Assembly (NCBI RefSeq): GCF_035969385.1 | Contig: NZ_JAYKKJ010000010.1 | Span: 62,001 to 126,000 of the forward strand | Length of the DNA: 64,000 nt | Source of the DNA: SELP01 sp035969385 | GTDB lineage: Bacteria; Pseudomonadota; Alphaproteobacteria; Rhodobacterales; Rhodobacteraceae | Direction of reading: 5' to 3' | Shown here: in pieces, positions 41,309 through 50,156 of the stretch | How positions within the stretch are numbered: position 1 is the stretch's first letter | Layout of the letters: each line of letters begins with the position of its first letter | The notes under the pieces: model-generated | Seen by the model: the letters and a program-made list of their open reading frames with translations, nothing else | What the model was told of the DNA's origin: nothing | The model's database searches: none | Translations under genes and position numbers: made by a program

Positions 41309-44086
41309 CTAAAACGGCACGTCGTCCGCCTGCGCGGCGCCCACGACGAATTTCGCAACGACCTTCTTTGTCCCCGCCCGGTCAAACTCGATATCCAGCT
41401 TGTCGCCCTCGATATCCATCACCTCGCCATAGCCGAATTTCTGGTGGAACACCCGGTCGCCCACGGTAAAGGACGATACCGCGTCAAGGTCGATGGTCAT
41501 ATGTCGCGCCTCAGACGGGGTGGACATGCCGCGCGGGGCGCCCATGCGGCCCTGCATCCGCCGCCAGCCGGGGGAATTGTAGACATCCGCGCTGGCCACC
41601 CGATCGTTGATCGAGGCGGTGGGCGCCGCCGCCCCGAAGCCGCCGCCATACAGGCCCGGCGGGGTCAGAACCTCCACATGCTCCTCGGGCAGTTCGTCGA
41701 TGAACCGGCTCGGCAATTGCGATTGCCACTGGCCATAGACCCGCCGGTTGGCGGCAAAGGAAATCGTGCAGATCTCCTCGGCGCGGGTGATGCCGACATA
41801 GGCCAGCCGCCGCTCTTCCTCGAGCCCCTTGAGACCGCTTTCATCCATGCTGCGCTGCGACGGGAACAGCCCGTCTTCCCAGCCCGGCAGGAAGATGGCC
41901 GGAAATTCCAGCCCCTTGGCGGCGTGCAGGGTCATGATGCTGACCTTCTCCTCGGCATCGTCGCTGTCATTGTCCATGATCAGCGCGACATGCTCCAGAA
42001 ACCCCTGCAAAGTGTCAAAGTTTTCAAGGGCTTTGACGAGTTCCTTCAAGTTCTCCAGTCGCCCCGGCGCTTCAGGCGTCTTATCGTTCTGCCACATCCC
42101 CGTATAGCCGGATTCATCCAGGATCATCTCGGCCAATTCGACATGGGTATCCTGTTCGGCCAGAAGCTGCCCGTGCCAGCGGTCAAGGTTCGTGACCAGC
42201 TCGCCCAACGCCGCCGCCCCCTTGCCTTTGATCAACCCACCCTGCACGCAGAGCCGCGCGCCTTCCACAAGGTTCACGCCGTTTGACCGGGCTGCCCGCT
42301 GGATCGTCTGCACCGCCTTGTCGCCAAGGCCGCGCTTGGGGGTGTTCACGATCCGCTCGAACGCCAGATCGTCGTCCTGACTGACCACCAGCCGGAAATA
42401 GGCCATGGCATCGCGTATCTCGAGCCGTTCGTAGAAGCGCGGGCCGCCGATGACCTTGTAGGGCAAGCCGATGGTGAGGAACCGGTCCTCGAACGCCCGC
42501 ATCTGATGCGAGGCCCGGACGAGAATTGCAATTTCGTTCAAAGAATAGCTATCCAGCGGGCTTTCTAACACAGAACCGAACAATCTTTCCGAGTTCGAAT
42601 CCTTTTCCAGCAAATTCGTTACCAGCTTTCGAACTCGTGGGTCAGAATACGCCCGCTTCGTCTCGAATGCCCACTTGACGAATTCTAAACGTGTCCACCT
42701 CCTCAAGTCGGAGCCGAAAGACTTTTTCAACTCATCATGCAACCCAATTGACTTGAGGTTCAGTCGATCACGGGCAAGATGGTGTGTACCGCCATGCATC
42801 GCCTCGATCTCTTCGCCGATCCAGCGGGCCTCTTCCTCGCCATCCCAATGACCGATCAGGCGGACCTTTTCGCCATCCCCGGCTTCGGTATAAAGGGTCT
42901 TGCCCAAGCGGCCCTTGTTGGCGGCGATCACCCCACCCGCGGCGGCAAGGATATGCCCGGTCGAGCGGTAGTTCTGTTCCAGCCGGACGACTTTGGCGCC
43001 GGGAAAATCCTTTTCAAACCGCAGGATATTGCCCACTTCCGCACCACGCCAGCCATAGATGGACTGGTCATCGTCGCCGACGCAGCAGATGTTCTTGTGC
43101 CCGCCTGCCAAGAGCCGCAGCCACAGGTATTGGGCCACGTTGGTATCCTGATATTCGTCCACAAGGATGTAGCGGAACCAGCGTTGATACTGGGCCAGAA
43201 TGTCTTCGTGTTTCTGGAAAATGGTGACGACGTGCAGCAAGAGGTCGCCGAAATCGACCGCGTTCAGTTCCAGCAGGCGGCGCTGATATTGTGCGTAAAG
43301 TGCGATGCCCTTGCCGTCGAACGCCCCGGCCTCTTTCGTGGGAACGTTTTCCGGCGTCCACGCCCGGTTCTTCCACTGGTCGATGATCCCGGCCAGCATC
43401 CGCGCGGGCCAGCGTTTGTCGTCGATATTGGCGGCCGCGATCAACTGCTTGAGGAGCCGGATCTGGTCGTCGGTATCGAGGATGGTGAAATTGGATTTCA
43501 GATGCGGAAGCCCTGCGCCGTCTGAAAAAGAAGATTGTGCGGCCCCACCAAAATAATTCCCAATCACATCCCCGTGTTCGGTGAAACCAAGATCCCGAAG
43601 GTTTTCATTGGAATGCGGCTTGGGCTCGGAACTAGAAAATTCGATTGGATTGCTAGAGGGTAACCTTCGACCGAGGTACGGCTCCAAGTTAACCAGTTCG
43701 GCATGACGGCGCAGCAGTTTCACACAAATCGAGTGGAAGGTGCCCATCCATGGCATCCCCTCCACCGCCTCGCCCAGCAGTCGTCCCACCCGGTCCTTCA
43801 TTTCGCGGGCGGCCTTGTTGGTGAAGGTCACCGACAGGATTTCATTGGGGCGGGCGCGGCCGGTGGTCAGCAGATGGGCGATGCGGGATGTCAGCGCCTT
43901 GGTCTTGCCCGTCCCGGCCCCGGCCAGCATCAGCACAGGACCATCCAGCGCCTCGACCGCCTCGCGCTGCGCGGGGTTCAGATCGTCCAGATAGGGGGCG
44001 GCGGGCCGCGCGCCCATCATCGCCTGCTGGCTTAGCGGCACTTTGGCGGCGGCGTTGAATGCATCATCTTCGTCGAAACTGCTCAT
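41309..44086 (-). CDS. uvrD: UvrD/PcrA-type DNA helicase with two in-frame insertions
   Basis: This 925-residue SF1A helicase is longer than usual (about 780-800 for relatives). Core motifs are intact: Q motif LNPAQREAV, Walker A AGAGTGKT (about 55-62), TFHSI, DEYQDT (about 310), GDDDQSIYGWRG, QNYRST, VSIMTLHAAKGLE and VGITRAEE. Two extra segments, about residues 135-195 and 436-515, sit where the family has short loops; both have lower GC and inverted repeats. The ATG at 44086 (MSSFDEDD) is chosen over a TTG upstream. It unwinds DNA in nucleotide-excision and mismatch repair. Confidence 0.95.
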   Translation of the reverse strand: MSSFDEDDAFNAAAKVPLSQQAMMGARPAAPYLDDLNPAQREAVEALDGPVLMLAGAGTGKTKALTSRIAHLLTTGRARPNEILSVTFTNKAAREMKDRVGRLLGEAVEGMPWMGTFHSICVKLLRRHAELVNLEPYLGRRLPSSNPIEFSSSEPKPHSNENLRDLGFTEHGDVIGNYFGGAAQSSFSDGAGLPHLKSNFTILDTDDQIRLLKQLIAAANIDDKRWPARMLAGIIDQWKNRAWTPENVPTKEAGAFDGKGIALYAQYQRRLLELNAVDFGDLLLHVVTIFQKHEDILAQYQRWFRYILVDEYQDTNVAQYLWLRLLAGGHKNICCVGDDDQSIYGWRGAEVGNILRFEKDFPGAKVVRLEQNYRSTGHILAAAGGVIAANKGRLGKTLYTEAGDGEKVRLIGHWDGEEEARWIGEEIEAMHGGTHHLARDRLNLKSIGLHDELKKSFGSDLRRWTRLEFVKWAFETKRAYSDPRVRKLVTNLLEKDSNSERLFGSVLESPLDSYSLNEIAILVRASHQMRAFEDRFLTIGLPYKVIGGPRFYERLEIRDAMAYFRLVVSQDDDLAFERIVNTPKRGLGDKAVQTIQRAARSNGVNLVEGARLCVQGGLIKGKGAAALGELVTNLDRWHGQLLAEQDTHVELAEMILDESGYTGMWQNDKTPEAPGRLENLKELVKALENFDTLQGFLEHVALIMDNDSDDAEEKVSIMTLHAAKGLEFPAIFLPGWEDGLFPSQRSMDESGLKGLEEERRLAYVGITRAEEICTISFAANRRVYGQWQSQLPSRFIDELPEEHVEVLTPPGLYGGGFGAAAPTASINDRVASADVYNSPGWRRMQGRMGAPRGMSTPSEARHMTIDLDAVSSFTVGDRVFHQKFGYGEVMDIEGDKLDIEFDRAGTKKVVAKFVVGAAQADDVPF
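42542..42781. repeat. In-frame inserted segment B inside uvrD
   Basis: About 80 codons between EEIEAMHGGT and YSLNEIAILVRAS, where related helicases have a short loop. The DNA has reduced GC (26 of 60 bases at 42721-42780). It contains two 9-bp perfect inverted repeats: GAGTTCGAA/TTCGAACTC at 42591-42599 and 42628-42636, and CCTCAAGTC/GACTTGAGG at 42701-42709 and 42750-42758. The reading frame is kept open throughout. Limits are estimated from the expected helicase alignment. Confidence 0.65.
43502..43684. repeat. In-frame inserted segment A inside uvrD
   Basis: About 61 codons between RRHAELVNL and KSNFTILDTDDQ, which adjoin in related helicases. The DNA is about 50% GC (60 of 120 bases at 43561-43680) against clearly higher neighbours and carries CGAAGGTT/AACCTTCG at 43596-43603 and 43662-43669. 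The encoded peptide is polar and Ser-rich, with no family match I know. Limits are estimated from the expected alignment. Confidence 0.65.
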
Positions 44087-44231
44087 GCGCGGCAGGATAG
44101 ATGACTCGTGACCCAAGTTAAAGAAGTGTTCGCCCTATGTTCACACATCCGCAGCAATTGACTTTCCCCTGCTGCGCCACATAGTCAGGCAATGGCTGAA
44201 CCGGTTGGTTCAGATTTCAAGGACTGACCTC

Positions 44232-45734
44232 ATGACCCATTCCGACGCCAACCCGATGCCCGACGCGGGCAAGACCCGGTTGATCATTGGCTCCATCGCG
44301 CTTTTGCTGCTGCTGGCGGCGCTTGACCAGACGATCGTTTCGACCGCCCTGCCGACCATTGTTGCCGACCTTGGCGGGCTGGAGCATCTGAGCTGGGTTG
44401 TCACCGCCTATATCCTTGCCTCTACGGTCGTGGCCCCGCTCTATGGCAAGCTGGGCGATCTTTACGGGCGGCGGAACACGGTTTTCGTGTCGGTCGGGCT
44501 GTTCCTGCTCGGGTCGGTCCTGTGTGGCGTCGCCACCGACATGACCTTCCTGATTCTGTCGCGCGCCCTGCAAGGGCTGGGCGGCGGCGGGCTGTTCGTG
44601 CTGGCCCTGTCGGTGATCGGCGATGTGATCCCCCCGCGCGAGCGGGGCAAGGTGCAAGGGGTCTTTGCCGCGGTTTTTTCCGTCTCCTCGGTGATCGGGC
44701 CGCTGTTGGGCGGCTGGTTCGTGGATGCGTTCAGCTGGCATTGGATCTTTTTCATCAACATCCCACTTGGGGTCATCGCCGTCGTCGGCTTTGCGTCAGG
44801 GTTCAAGCCCACGGGCCGCCGGATCAGCCACAAGATCGACTGGGCCGGGGCCGCGACCCTGTCGATCGGGCTGGCCAGCCTGACGCTGTTCACCTCGCTG
44901 GGCGGCACCACCCTGCCCTGGGACTCGGCGGAAATCATCGGGCTGGGGGCGCTGTCGATTCTGGCGCTGGTGTTTTTCATCATGGCAGAACGCCGCGCGG
45001 TCGAACCGATCCTGCCGCTCTCCCTGTTCAAGATGAACGTCTTCACCATCACGTCAGTGATTGGCTTCATCGCCGGCGCGGCCATGTTCGGGGCGGTGAC
45101 CTTCATGCCGGTCTACCTGCAAATCGCGCAGGGCACCTCGCCCACCCTGTCCGGGCTGCTGCTGATCCCGCTGACCGTGGGGATCGTCCTGTCCTCGACC
45201 TTCGCGGGCCGGGCGATGGGGCGGAACGGGCGCTATCGCTACCTGACCATTATCGGATTGTCGGCGCTGACCGTTGGCCTGCTGATGCTGTCGCAGTTGC
45301 AAGTCGATACCCCGATCTGGGTGTTCTGCCTGTTCCTTGGCACGGTTGGCTTTGGCATGGGGTTCATCTTTCCGGTCGTGACAACCTCGGTCCAGAACGC
45401 GGTGCCGCGGGAACAGCTGGGCACGGCGACGGCCGCCGGGGTGATGTTCCGGCAAATCGGCGGGTCTTTGGCTGTGGCCCTGTTCGGTGCGATCTTTGCC
45501 GCGCGCATGGCTGCCGAACTGGGAACAGAGGTCATGGGCGGCGGACTGGAGATGGGGCCCCGCGCCCTTGCCAGCCTTCCCCCCGAGGCGCGCGAAGCTG
45601 TCGCTGGTGCCGTCGTCAACGCCCTGCATCCGGTCTATTGGACCGCTGCCGGCCTGACGGTGTGCGGCCTGTTCTTCGCGGTCCGGCTACAGGAAATCCC
45701 GCTGACCAACCGGATGGTCCCCCGTGGGGAGTAG
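44232..45734 (+). CDS. DHA2 family (14-helix) MFS multidrug exporter
   Basis: The 500-residue transporter has 14 predicted helices. LDQTIVSTALPTIVADLGG is the DHA2 motif D1, KLGDLYGRR the loop 2-3 motif A and SVIGPLLGGWFVD motif C of drug exporters. It probably exports toxic organic compounds with protons. The ATG at 44232 is used. It is divergent from uvrD and has no adjacent TetR or MarR regulator. Confidence 0.9.
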   Translation: MTHSDANPMPDAGKTRLIIGSIALLLLLAALDQTIVSTALPTIVADLGGLEHLSWVVTAYILASTVVAPLYGKLGDLYGRRNTVFVSVGLFLLGSVLCGVATDMTFLILSRALQGLGGGGLFVLALSVIGDVIPPRERGKVQGVFAAVFSVSSVIGPLLGGWFVDAFSWHWIFFINIPLGVIAVVGFASGFKPTGRRISHKIDWAGAATLSIGLASLTLFTSLGGTTLPWDSAEIIGLGALSILALVFFIMAERRAVEPILPLSLFKMNVFTITSVIGFIAGAAMFGAVTFMPVYLQIAQGTSPTLSGLLLIPLTVGIVLSSTFAGRAMGRNGRYRYLTIIGLSALTVGLLMLSQLQVDTPIWVFCLFLGTVGFGMGFIFPVVTTSVQNAVPREQLGTATAAGVMFRQIGGSLAVALFGAIFAARMAAELGTEVMGGGLEMGPRALASLPPEAREAVAGAVVNALHPVYWTAAGLTVCGLFFAVRLQEIPLTNRMVPRGE

Positions 45735-45799
45735 CCGTTTCTGCAATCGCGAAATGGACCGAGGCCACCAGAGGCTTTGCCTAGCCTGATTCTGGCGTT

Positions 45800-45859
45800 A
45801 TTTGATCAAATCCACCCGCCATCGGCCTGTTTTCAAAGAAAATGCACCATATGGTGCAT
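45800..45859. promoter_or_regulatory. Two palindromes upstream of pyc
   Basis: ATTTGATCAAAT at 45800-45811 and ATGCACCATATGGTGCAT at 45842-45859 are both perfect palindromes in the 234-base gap before pyc, the second about 110 bases before its ATG. Two dimer-type operator sites are likely; neither is followed by a T run. The binding protein is unknown. Confidence 0.5.
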
Positions 45860-45968
45860 GTTCGCGATAACTGGTCGTGTTAGCGGTAACAAATGACCGT
45901 TCCAACGGTTTACCCCGCGCGGTTTTCTCCCTATCAATTGCTGCAACTGCAAAACCGGGAGAGGCCCC

Positions 45969-48900
45969 ATGCCCGATTTCAAGAAGATCCTCATCGCGAA
46001 CCGCGGCGAGATCGCCATTCGCATCATGCGTGCTGCCAACGAAATGGGAAAGAAGACCGTCGCCGTCTTCGCCGAGGAGGACAAGCTGGGCCTCCACCGT
46101 TTCAAGGCGGATGAAGCCTATCGGATCGGCGAGGGGCTTGGCCCGGTTGCCGCCTACCTGTCGATCGACGAAATCATCCGCGTCGCCAAAATGTCCGGCG
46201 CGGATGCAATCCACCCCGGGTACGGTCTTCTGTCAGAGAACCCGGATTTCGTGGACGCCTGCGAAGCCGCCGGGATCACCTTCATCGGCCCCAAGGCCAA
46301 GACCATGCGCGAATTGGGCGACAAGGCATCGGCCCGCAAGGTCGCCATCGCCGCTGGCGTCCCCGTCATCCCGGCGACCGAAGTGCTGGGCGATGACATG
46401 GACGCGATCCGCAAGGAGGCGGCCGAAATCGGCTATCCCCTCATGCTCAAGGCGTCCTGGGGTGGTGGTGGTCGTGGGATGCGCCCCATCGAAAACGAGG
46501 CGGAGCTGGAAACGAAGGTTCTGGAAGGCCGCCGCGAGGCCGAAGCCGCATTCGGAAACGGCGAAGGTTATCTGGAAAAGATGATCACCCGCGCCCGCCA
46601 CGTCGAAGTTCAGATCCTTGGCGACAAACAGGGCAACATCTATCACCTGTGGGAGCGCGACTGTTCGGTCCAGCGCCGCAACCAGAAGGTCGTGGAGCGC
46701 GCCCCGGCCCCCTACCTGTCCGCCGCGCAGCGCGAAAACCTGTGCAACCTGGGCAAGCAGATCTGCCAGCATGTGAACTATGAATGCGCGGGCACGGTCG
46801 AATTCCTGATGGATATGGACACGGGCGAGTTCTACTTCATCGAGGTGAACCCCCGCGTGCAGGTGGAACACACCGTCACCGAAGAAGTGACCGGCATCGA
46901 CATCGTCCGTGCCCAGATCCTGATCGCCGAAGGGAAATCCCTGACCGAAGCGACCGGTGTGGCCAGCCAGTATGACGTGGCGCTGAACGGCCACGCGCTT
47001 CAGACCCGCGTGACGACCGAAGACCCGACCAACAATTTCATCCCCGACTATGGCCGCATCCAGATGTATCGGTCGGCCACCGGGCCGGGCATCCGGCTTG
47101 ACGGCGGCACCGCCTATTCCGGCGCGGTCATCACCCGCTATTACGACAGCCTTCTGACCAAGGTCACCGCCCATGCGCCGACACCGGAAATGGCCATCGC
47201 GCGGATGGACCGGGCGCTACGCGAATTCCGCATTCGCGGGGTCAGCACCAACATCGCCTTTGTGGAAAACCTGTTAAAGCACCCGACCTTCCTGTCGAAC
47301 CAGTACACGACCAAGTTCATCGACACGACGCCGGACCTGTTCAACTTCAAAAAGCGGCGGGACCGGGCGACCAAGATCCTGACCTATATCGCGGATATTA
47401 CCGTGAACGGGCATCCGGAAACCGCTGGACGTCCGAAGCCCGCGGCCGAGGCGAAACCGGCCCGTCCGCCGGTCAAACGCGGCGCGGCGGCGGATGCCCC
47501 CGCTGGCACCCGGACCCTGCTGGACAGCAAGGGACCCGAGGCCGTGGTGGCCTGGATGAAAGAGCAGAAACAGCTGCTGATCACCGACACCACCATGCGT
47601 GACGGTCACCAGTCGCTTCTGGCAACCCGGATGCGGTCGATCGACATGATCAACGCCGCCCCGGCCTATGCGGCGAAAATGTCGGGCCTGTTCTCGGTCG
47701 AATGCTGGGGCGGGGCGACCTTTGATGTCGCCTACCGCTTCCTGCAGGAATGTCCGTGGCAGCGGCTGCGCGACATCCGCGCCCATATGCCCAACATCAT
47801 GACCCAGATGCTTCTGCGGGCGTCGAACGGGGTTGGATATACCAACTATCCCGACAACGTGGTGCAGGAATTCGTTCGTCAGGCGGCTGCCTCGGGCGTG
47901 GATGTGTTCCGCGTTTTCGACAGCCTGAACTGGGTCGAAAACATGCGCGTCGCGATGGATGCGGTCGTGGCCTCGGGCAAGCTGTGCGAAGGCACGATCT
48001 GCTACACCGGCGACATGCTGGACCCGGACCGGTCCAAGTATGACCTGAAATATTACATCGGCATGGCCAAGGAACTGGAAGCCGCGGGCGCTCATGTTCT
48101 GGGGATCAAGGACATGGCCGGGCTGATGAAGCCCTCCGCCGCCAAGGCCCTGTTCACCGCCCTGAAAGAGGAGGTCGGCCTGCCGCTGCACTTCCACACC
48201 CATGACACCGCAGGTGCGCAGATCGCAACGATCCTCGCCGCGTCGGACGCGGGCGTTGACGTGGTCGATGCGGCGATGGACGCGTTTTCCGGCAACACCT
48301 CGCAGCCGACGCTTGGATCGGTGGTCGAGGTCATGCGCGGGACAGACCGGGACACCGGGCTGGACATCGCCGCCATCCGCGAGATTTCCAACTATTGGGA
48401 AGCGGTGCGCGGCCAATACACGGCCTTTGAATCCGGCCTTCAGGCCCCCGCGTCCGAGGTCTACCTGCACGAAATGCCCGGCGGGCAGTTCACCAACCTC
48501 AAGGCGCAGGCCCGGTCCATGGGGCTGGAAGAACGCTGGCACGAGGTCGCCCAGACCTATGCCGATGTGAACCAGATGTTCGGCGATATCGTAAAGGTCA
48601 CGCCCTCGTCCAAGGTCGTGGGCGACATGGCCCTGATGATGGTCAGCCAGGGGCTGACCCGGGCGCAGGTGGAAGACCCGAACACCGATGTGGCTTTCCC
48701 GGACTCGGTCGTCGACATGCTGCGCGGCAACCTTGGCCAACCGCCGGGCGGCTGGCCCGAGGCGCTGCAAAAGAAGGTTCTGAAAGGCGAAAAGCCCCTG
48801 ACCGACCGGGCCGGCAAACACCTGCCCCCCGTCGATCTGGAAGCCACCCGCGCCGACCTGTCCAAACAGCTGGATGGCAAGCCCGTCGATGACGAAGACC

Positions 48901-49418
48901 TGAACGGCTACCTCATGTATCCCAAGGTCTTCCTCGACTACATGGGCCGCCACCGGATTTACGGCCCGGTCCGCACCCTGCCGACGCGCACTTTCTTCTA
49001 CGGAATGGAACCGGGTGAAGAAATCAGCGCCGAAATCGACCCCGGCAAGATCCTCGAGATCCGCCTTCAGGCCGTGGGTGACATGGATGAAAACGGCGAG
49101 GTGAAGGTCTTCTTCGAACTGAACGGCCAGCCCCGCGCTGTCCGGGTTCTGAACCGGATTGCCGCGGCCAATAATGTCAGCCGTCCCAAGGCCGAGGCCG
49201 GAAACCCCAACCACGTCGGCGCGCCGATGCCGGGGGTTGTTGCGACGGTGGCCGCGCAGGCGGGCAAGTCGGTCAAGGCGGGCGACCTGCTGCTGACCAT
49301 CGAGGCGATGAAGATGGAAACTGGCATCCACGCCGAACGCGACGCCGTGATCAAGGCGGTTCACGTTCAGGCCGGTGGCCAGATCGACGCCAAGGACCTT
49401 CTGGTCGAGCTGGAGTAG
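45969..49418 (+). CDS. pyc: Pyruvate carboxylase
   Basis: This 1149-residue single-chain enzyme has biotin carboxylase (about 1-450: KILIANRGEIAIRI, KASWGGGGRGM, ERDCSVQRRNQK), carboxyltransferase (about 530-830: TDTTMRDGHQSLLATR, HFHTHDTAGAQ), the PYC allosteric-linker region and the C-terminal biotinyl domain with Lys1115 in EAMKMET. It converts pyruvate to oxaloacetate, replenishing the TCA cycle. The length matches the family. A terminator follows 23 bases after the stop. Confidence 0.97.
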   Translation: MPDFKKILIANRGEIAIRIMRAANEMGKKTVAVFAEEDKLGLHRFKADEAYRIGEGLGPVAAYLSIDEIIRVAKMSGADAIHPGYGLLSENPDFVDACEAAGITFIGPKAKTMRELGDKASARKVAIAAGVPVIPATEVLGDDMDAIRKEAAEIGYPLMLKASWGGGGRGMRPIENEAELETKVLEGRREAEAAFGNGEGYLEKMITRARHVEVQILGDKQGNIYHLWERDCSVQRRNQKVVERAPAPYLSAAQRENLCNLGKQICQHVNYECAGTVEFLMDMDTGEFYFIEVNPRVQVEHTVTEEVTGIDIVRAQILIAEGKSLTEATGVASQYDVALNGHALQTRVTTEDPTNNFIPDYGRIQMYRSATGPGIRLDGGTAYSGAVITRYYDSLLTKVTAHAPTPEMAIARMDRALREFRIRGVSTNIAFVENLLKHPTFLSNQYTTKFIDTTPDLFNFKKRRDRATKILTYIADITVNGHPETAGRPKPAAEAKPARPPVKRGAAADAPAGTRTLLDSKGPEAVVAWMKEQKQLLITDTTMRDGHQSLLATRMRSIDMINAAPAYAAKMSGLFSVECWGGATFDVAYRFLQECPWQRLRDIRAHMPNIMTQMLLRASNGVGYTNYPDNVVQEFVRQAAASGVDVFRVFDSLNWVENMRVAMDAVVASGKLCEGTICYTGDMLDPDRSKYDLKYYIGMAKELEAAGAHVLGIKDMAGLMKPSAAKALFTALKEEVGLPLHFHTHDTAGAQIATILAASDAGVDVVDAAMDAFSGNTSQPTLGSVVEVMRGTDRDTGLDIAAIREISNYWEAVRGQYTAFESGLQAPASEVYLHEMPGGQFTNLKAQARSMGLEERWHEVAQTYADVNQMFGDIVKVTPSSKVVGDMALMMVSQGLTRAQVEDPNTDVAFPDSVVDMLRGNLGQPPGGWPEALQKKVLKGEKPLTDRAGKHLPPVDLEATRADLSKQLDGKPVDDEDLNGYLMYPKVFLDYMGRHRIYGPVRTLPTRTFFYGMEPGEEISAEIDPGKILEIRLQAVGDMDENGEVKVFFELNGQPRAVRVLNRIAAANNVSRPKAEAGNPNHVGAPMPGVVATVAAQAGKSVKAGDLLLTIEAMKMETGIHAERDAVIKAVHVQAGGQIDAKDLLVELE

Positions 49419-49441
49419 CGCCGCGGGAACAGTCACGAAAT

Positions 49442-49464
49442 CGGGCCCTACGGGGCCCGTTTTT
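49442..49464. terminator. Terminator between pyc and cutC
   Basis: CGGGCCC-TACG-GGGCCCG is a perfect 7-bp stem followed by TTTTT, between the convergent pyc and cutC genes. It serves pyc and, less well, the minus-strand operon. Confidence 0.85.
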
Positions 49465-49467
49465 CGT

Positions 49468-50154
49468 TCAGGTGACCCGGTTGACCGCATCCCGCAGCGC
49501 CCGCAGCGCCGCGACGTCGATCCGCCGGGTTCCCGTATCCGGGTCGGTAACGGAACAAGAGGCGTGAAACGACCGCACCCCGGCAGCGGCAAGCGCGGGC
49601 ACGTTTTCGGCGGCCACGCCGCTGCCCGCCATCACCTCGATCCGTGACCCGGCCAGACCGATCATTCGCGACAGCACGCCCGCCCCGGCCGGCGCCTTGT
49701 CCGCTCCGCCAGAGGTCAGGATGCGTTCGAACCCGAGGTCCATCACCGGGCGCACCGCCGCGACAGGGTCCGGCAATGTATCGACCACCCGGTGCAGGGT
49801 CGTCCCCAGCCCATCCGCCGCCAGCATCAGCCGCCGCAAAAGCGGCAGATCAAGACCGCCCGCCGGATCCGCCGCCCCCAGCACGACCCCGGCAAGACCC
49901 GCCGCGCGAACCGCTGCAATCTCCGCCTCCATCTGCTGCGCTTCGGCCCGTGAAAACCGGAAGTCGCCGCCACGGGGCCGGATCATGGCATAGACGGGAA
50001 CGGGACAGGATTGGGCCGCGCGGATCAGCCCCGGTGTCGGGGTCAGCCCTCCCAGCGCCAGCGCGCTGCACAGCTCGATCCGGTCCGCCCCGCCCGCGAT
50101 GGCGGCGGCAAGATCGTCTGGTGCGTCGACGCAAATCTCAAGCGGGCATGCCAT
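49468..50154 (-). CDS. cutC: CutC family protein
   Basis: This 228-residue TIM-barrel protein has the CutC opening PLEICVDAPDDLAAAIAGGADRIELC, then MIRPRGGDF, TTLHRVVDT and ILTSGGADKA. CutC was named for copper homeostasis, but its biochemical role is disputed. Here it is the last gene of the GlcNAc operon, two bases after nagA, hinting at a sugar-related role. That is inferred from position. Confidence 0.93.
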   Translation of the reverse strand: MACPLEICVDAPDDLAAAIAGGADRIELCSALALGGLTPTPGLIRAAQSCPVPVYAMIRPRGGDFRFSRAEAQQMEAEIAAVRAAGLAGVVLGAADPAGGLDLPLLRRLMLAADGLGTTLHRVVDTLPDPVAAVRPVMDLGFERILTSGGADKAPAGAGVLSRMIGLAGSRIEVMAGSGVAAENVPALAAAGVRSFHASCSVTDPDTGTRRIDVAALRALRDAVNRVT

Positions 50155-50156
50155 GC

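Noticed and set aside
42588..42605. GTTCGAATCC at 42593-42602 resembling a tRNA T loop
   Set aside because: The bases either side cannot form a T stem, and no acceptor or anticodon arm is present; it lies inside the translated uvrD insertion.
43502..43684. Inteins as an explanation for the uvrD insertions
   Set aside because: The segments are too short and lack the N-terminal Cys/Ser block and the C-terminal His-Asn ending required for protein splicing.
41309..44086. Frameshift or pseudogene status of uvrD
   Set aside because: The frame is open throughout, and all helicase motifs from Walker A to the last motif are intact despite the insertions.
47274..49592. Long open frame antisense to pyc (about 770 codons)
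   Set aside because: Long antisense frames are expected in GC-rich coding DNA; pyc has full family motifs and the antisense peptide has none. The same applies to long antisense frames over acs, the Liv genes and the binding-protein gene.
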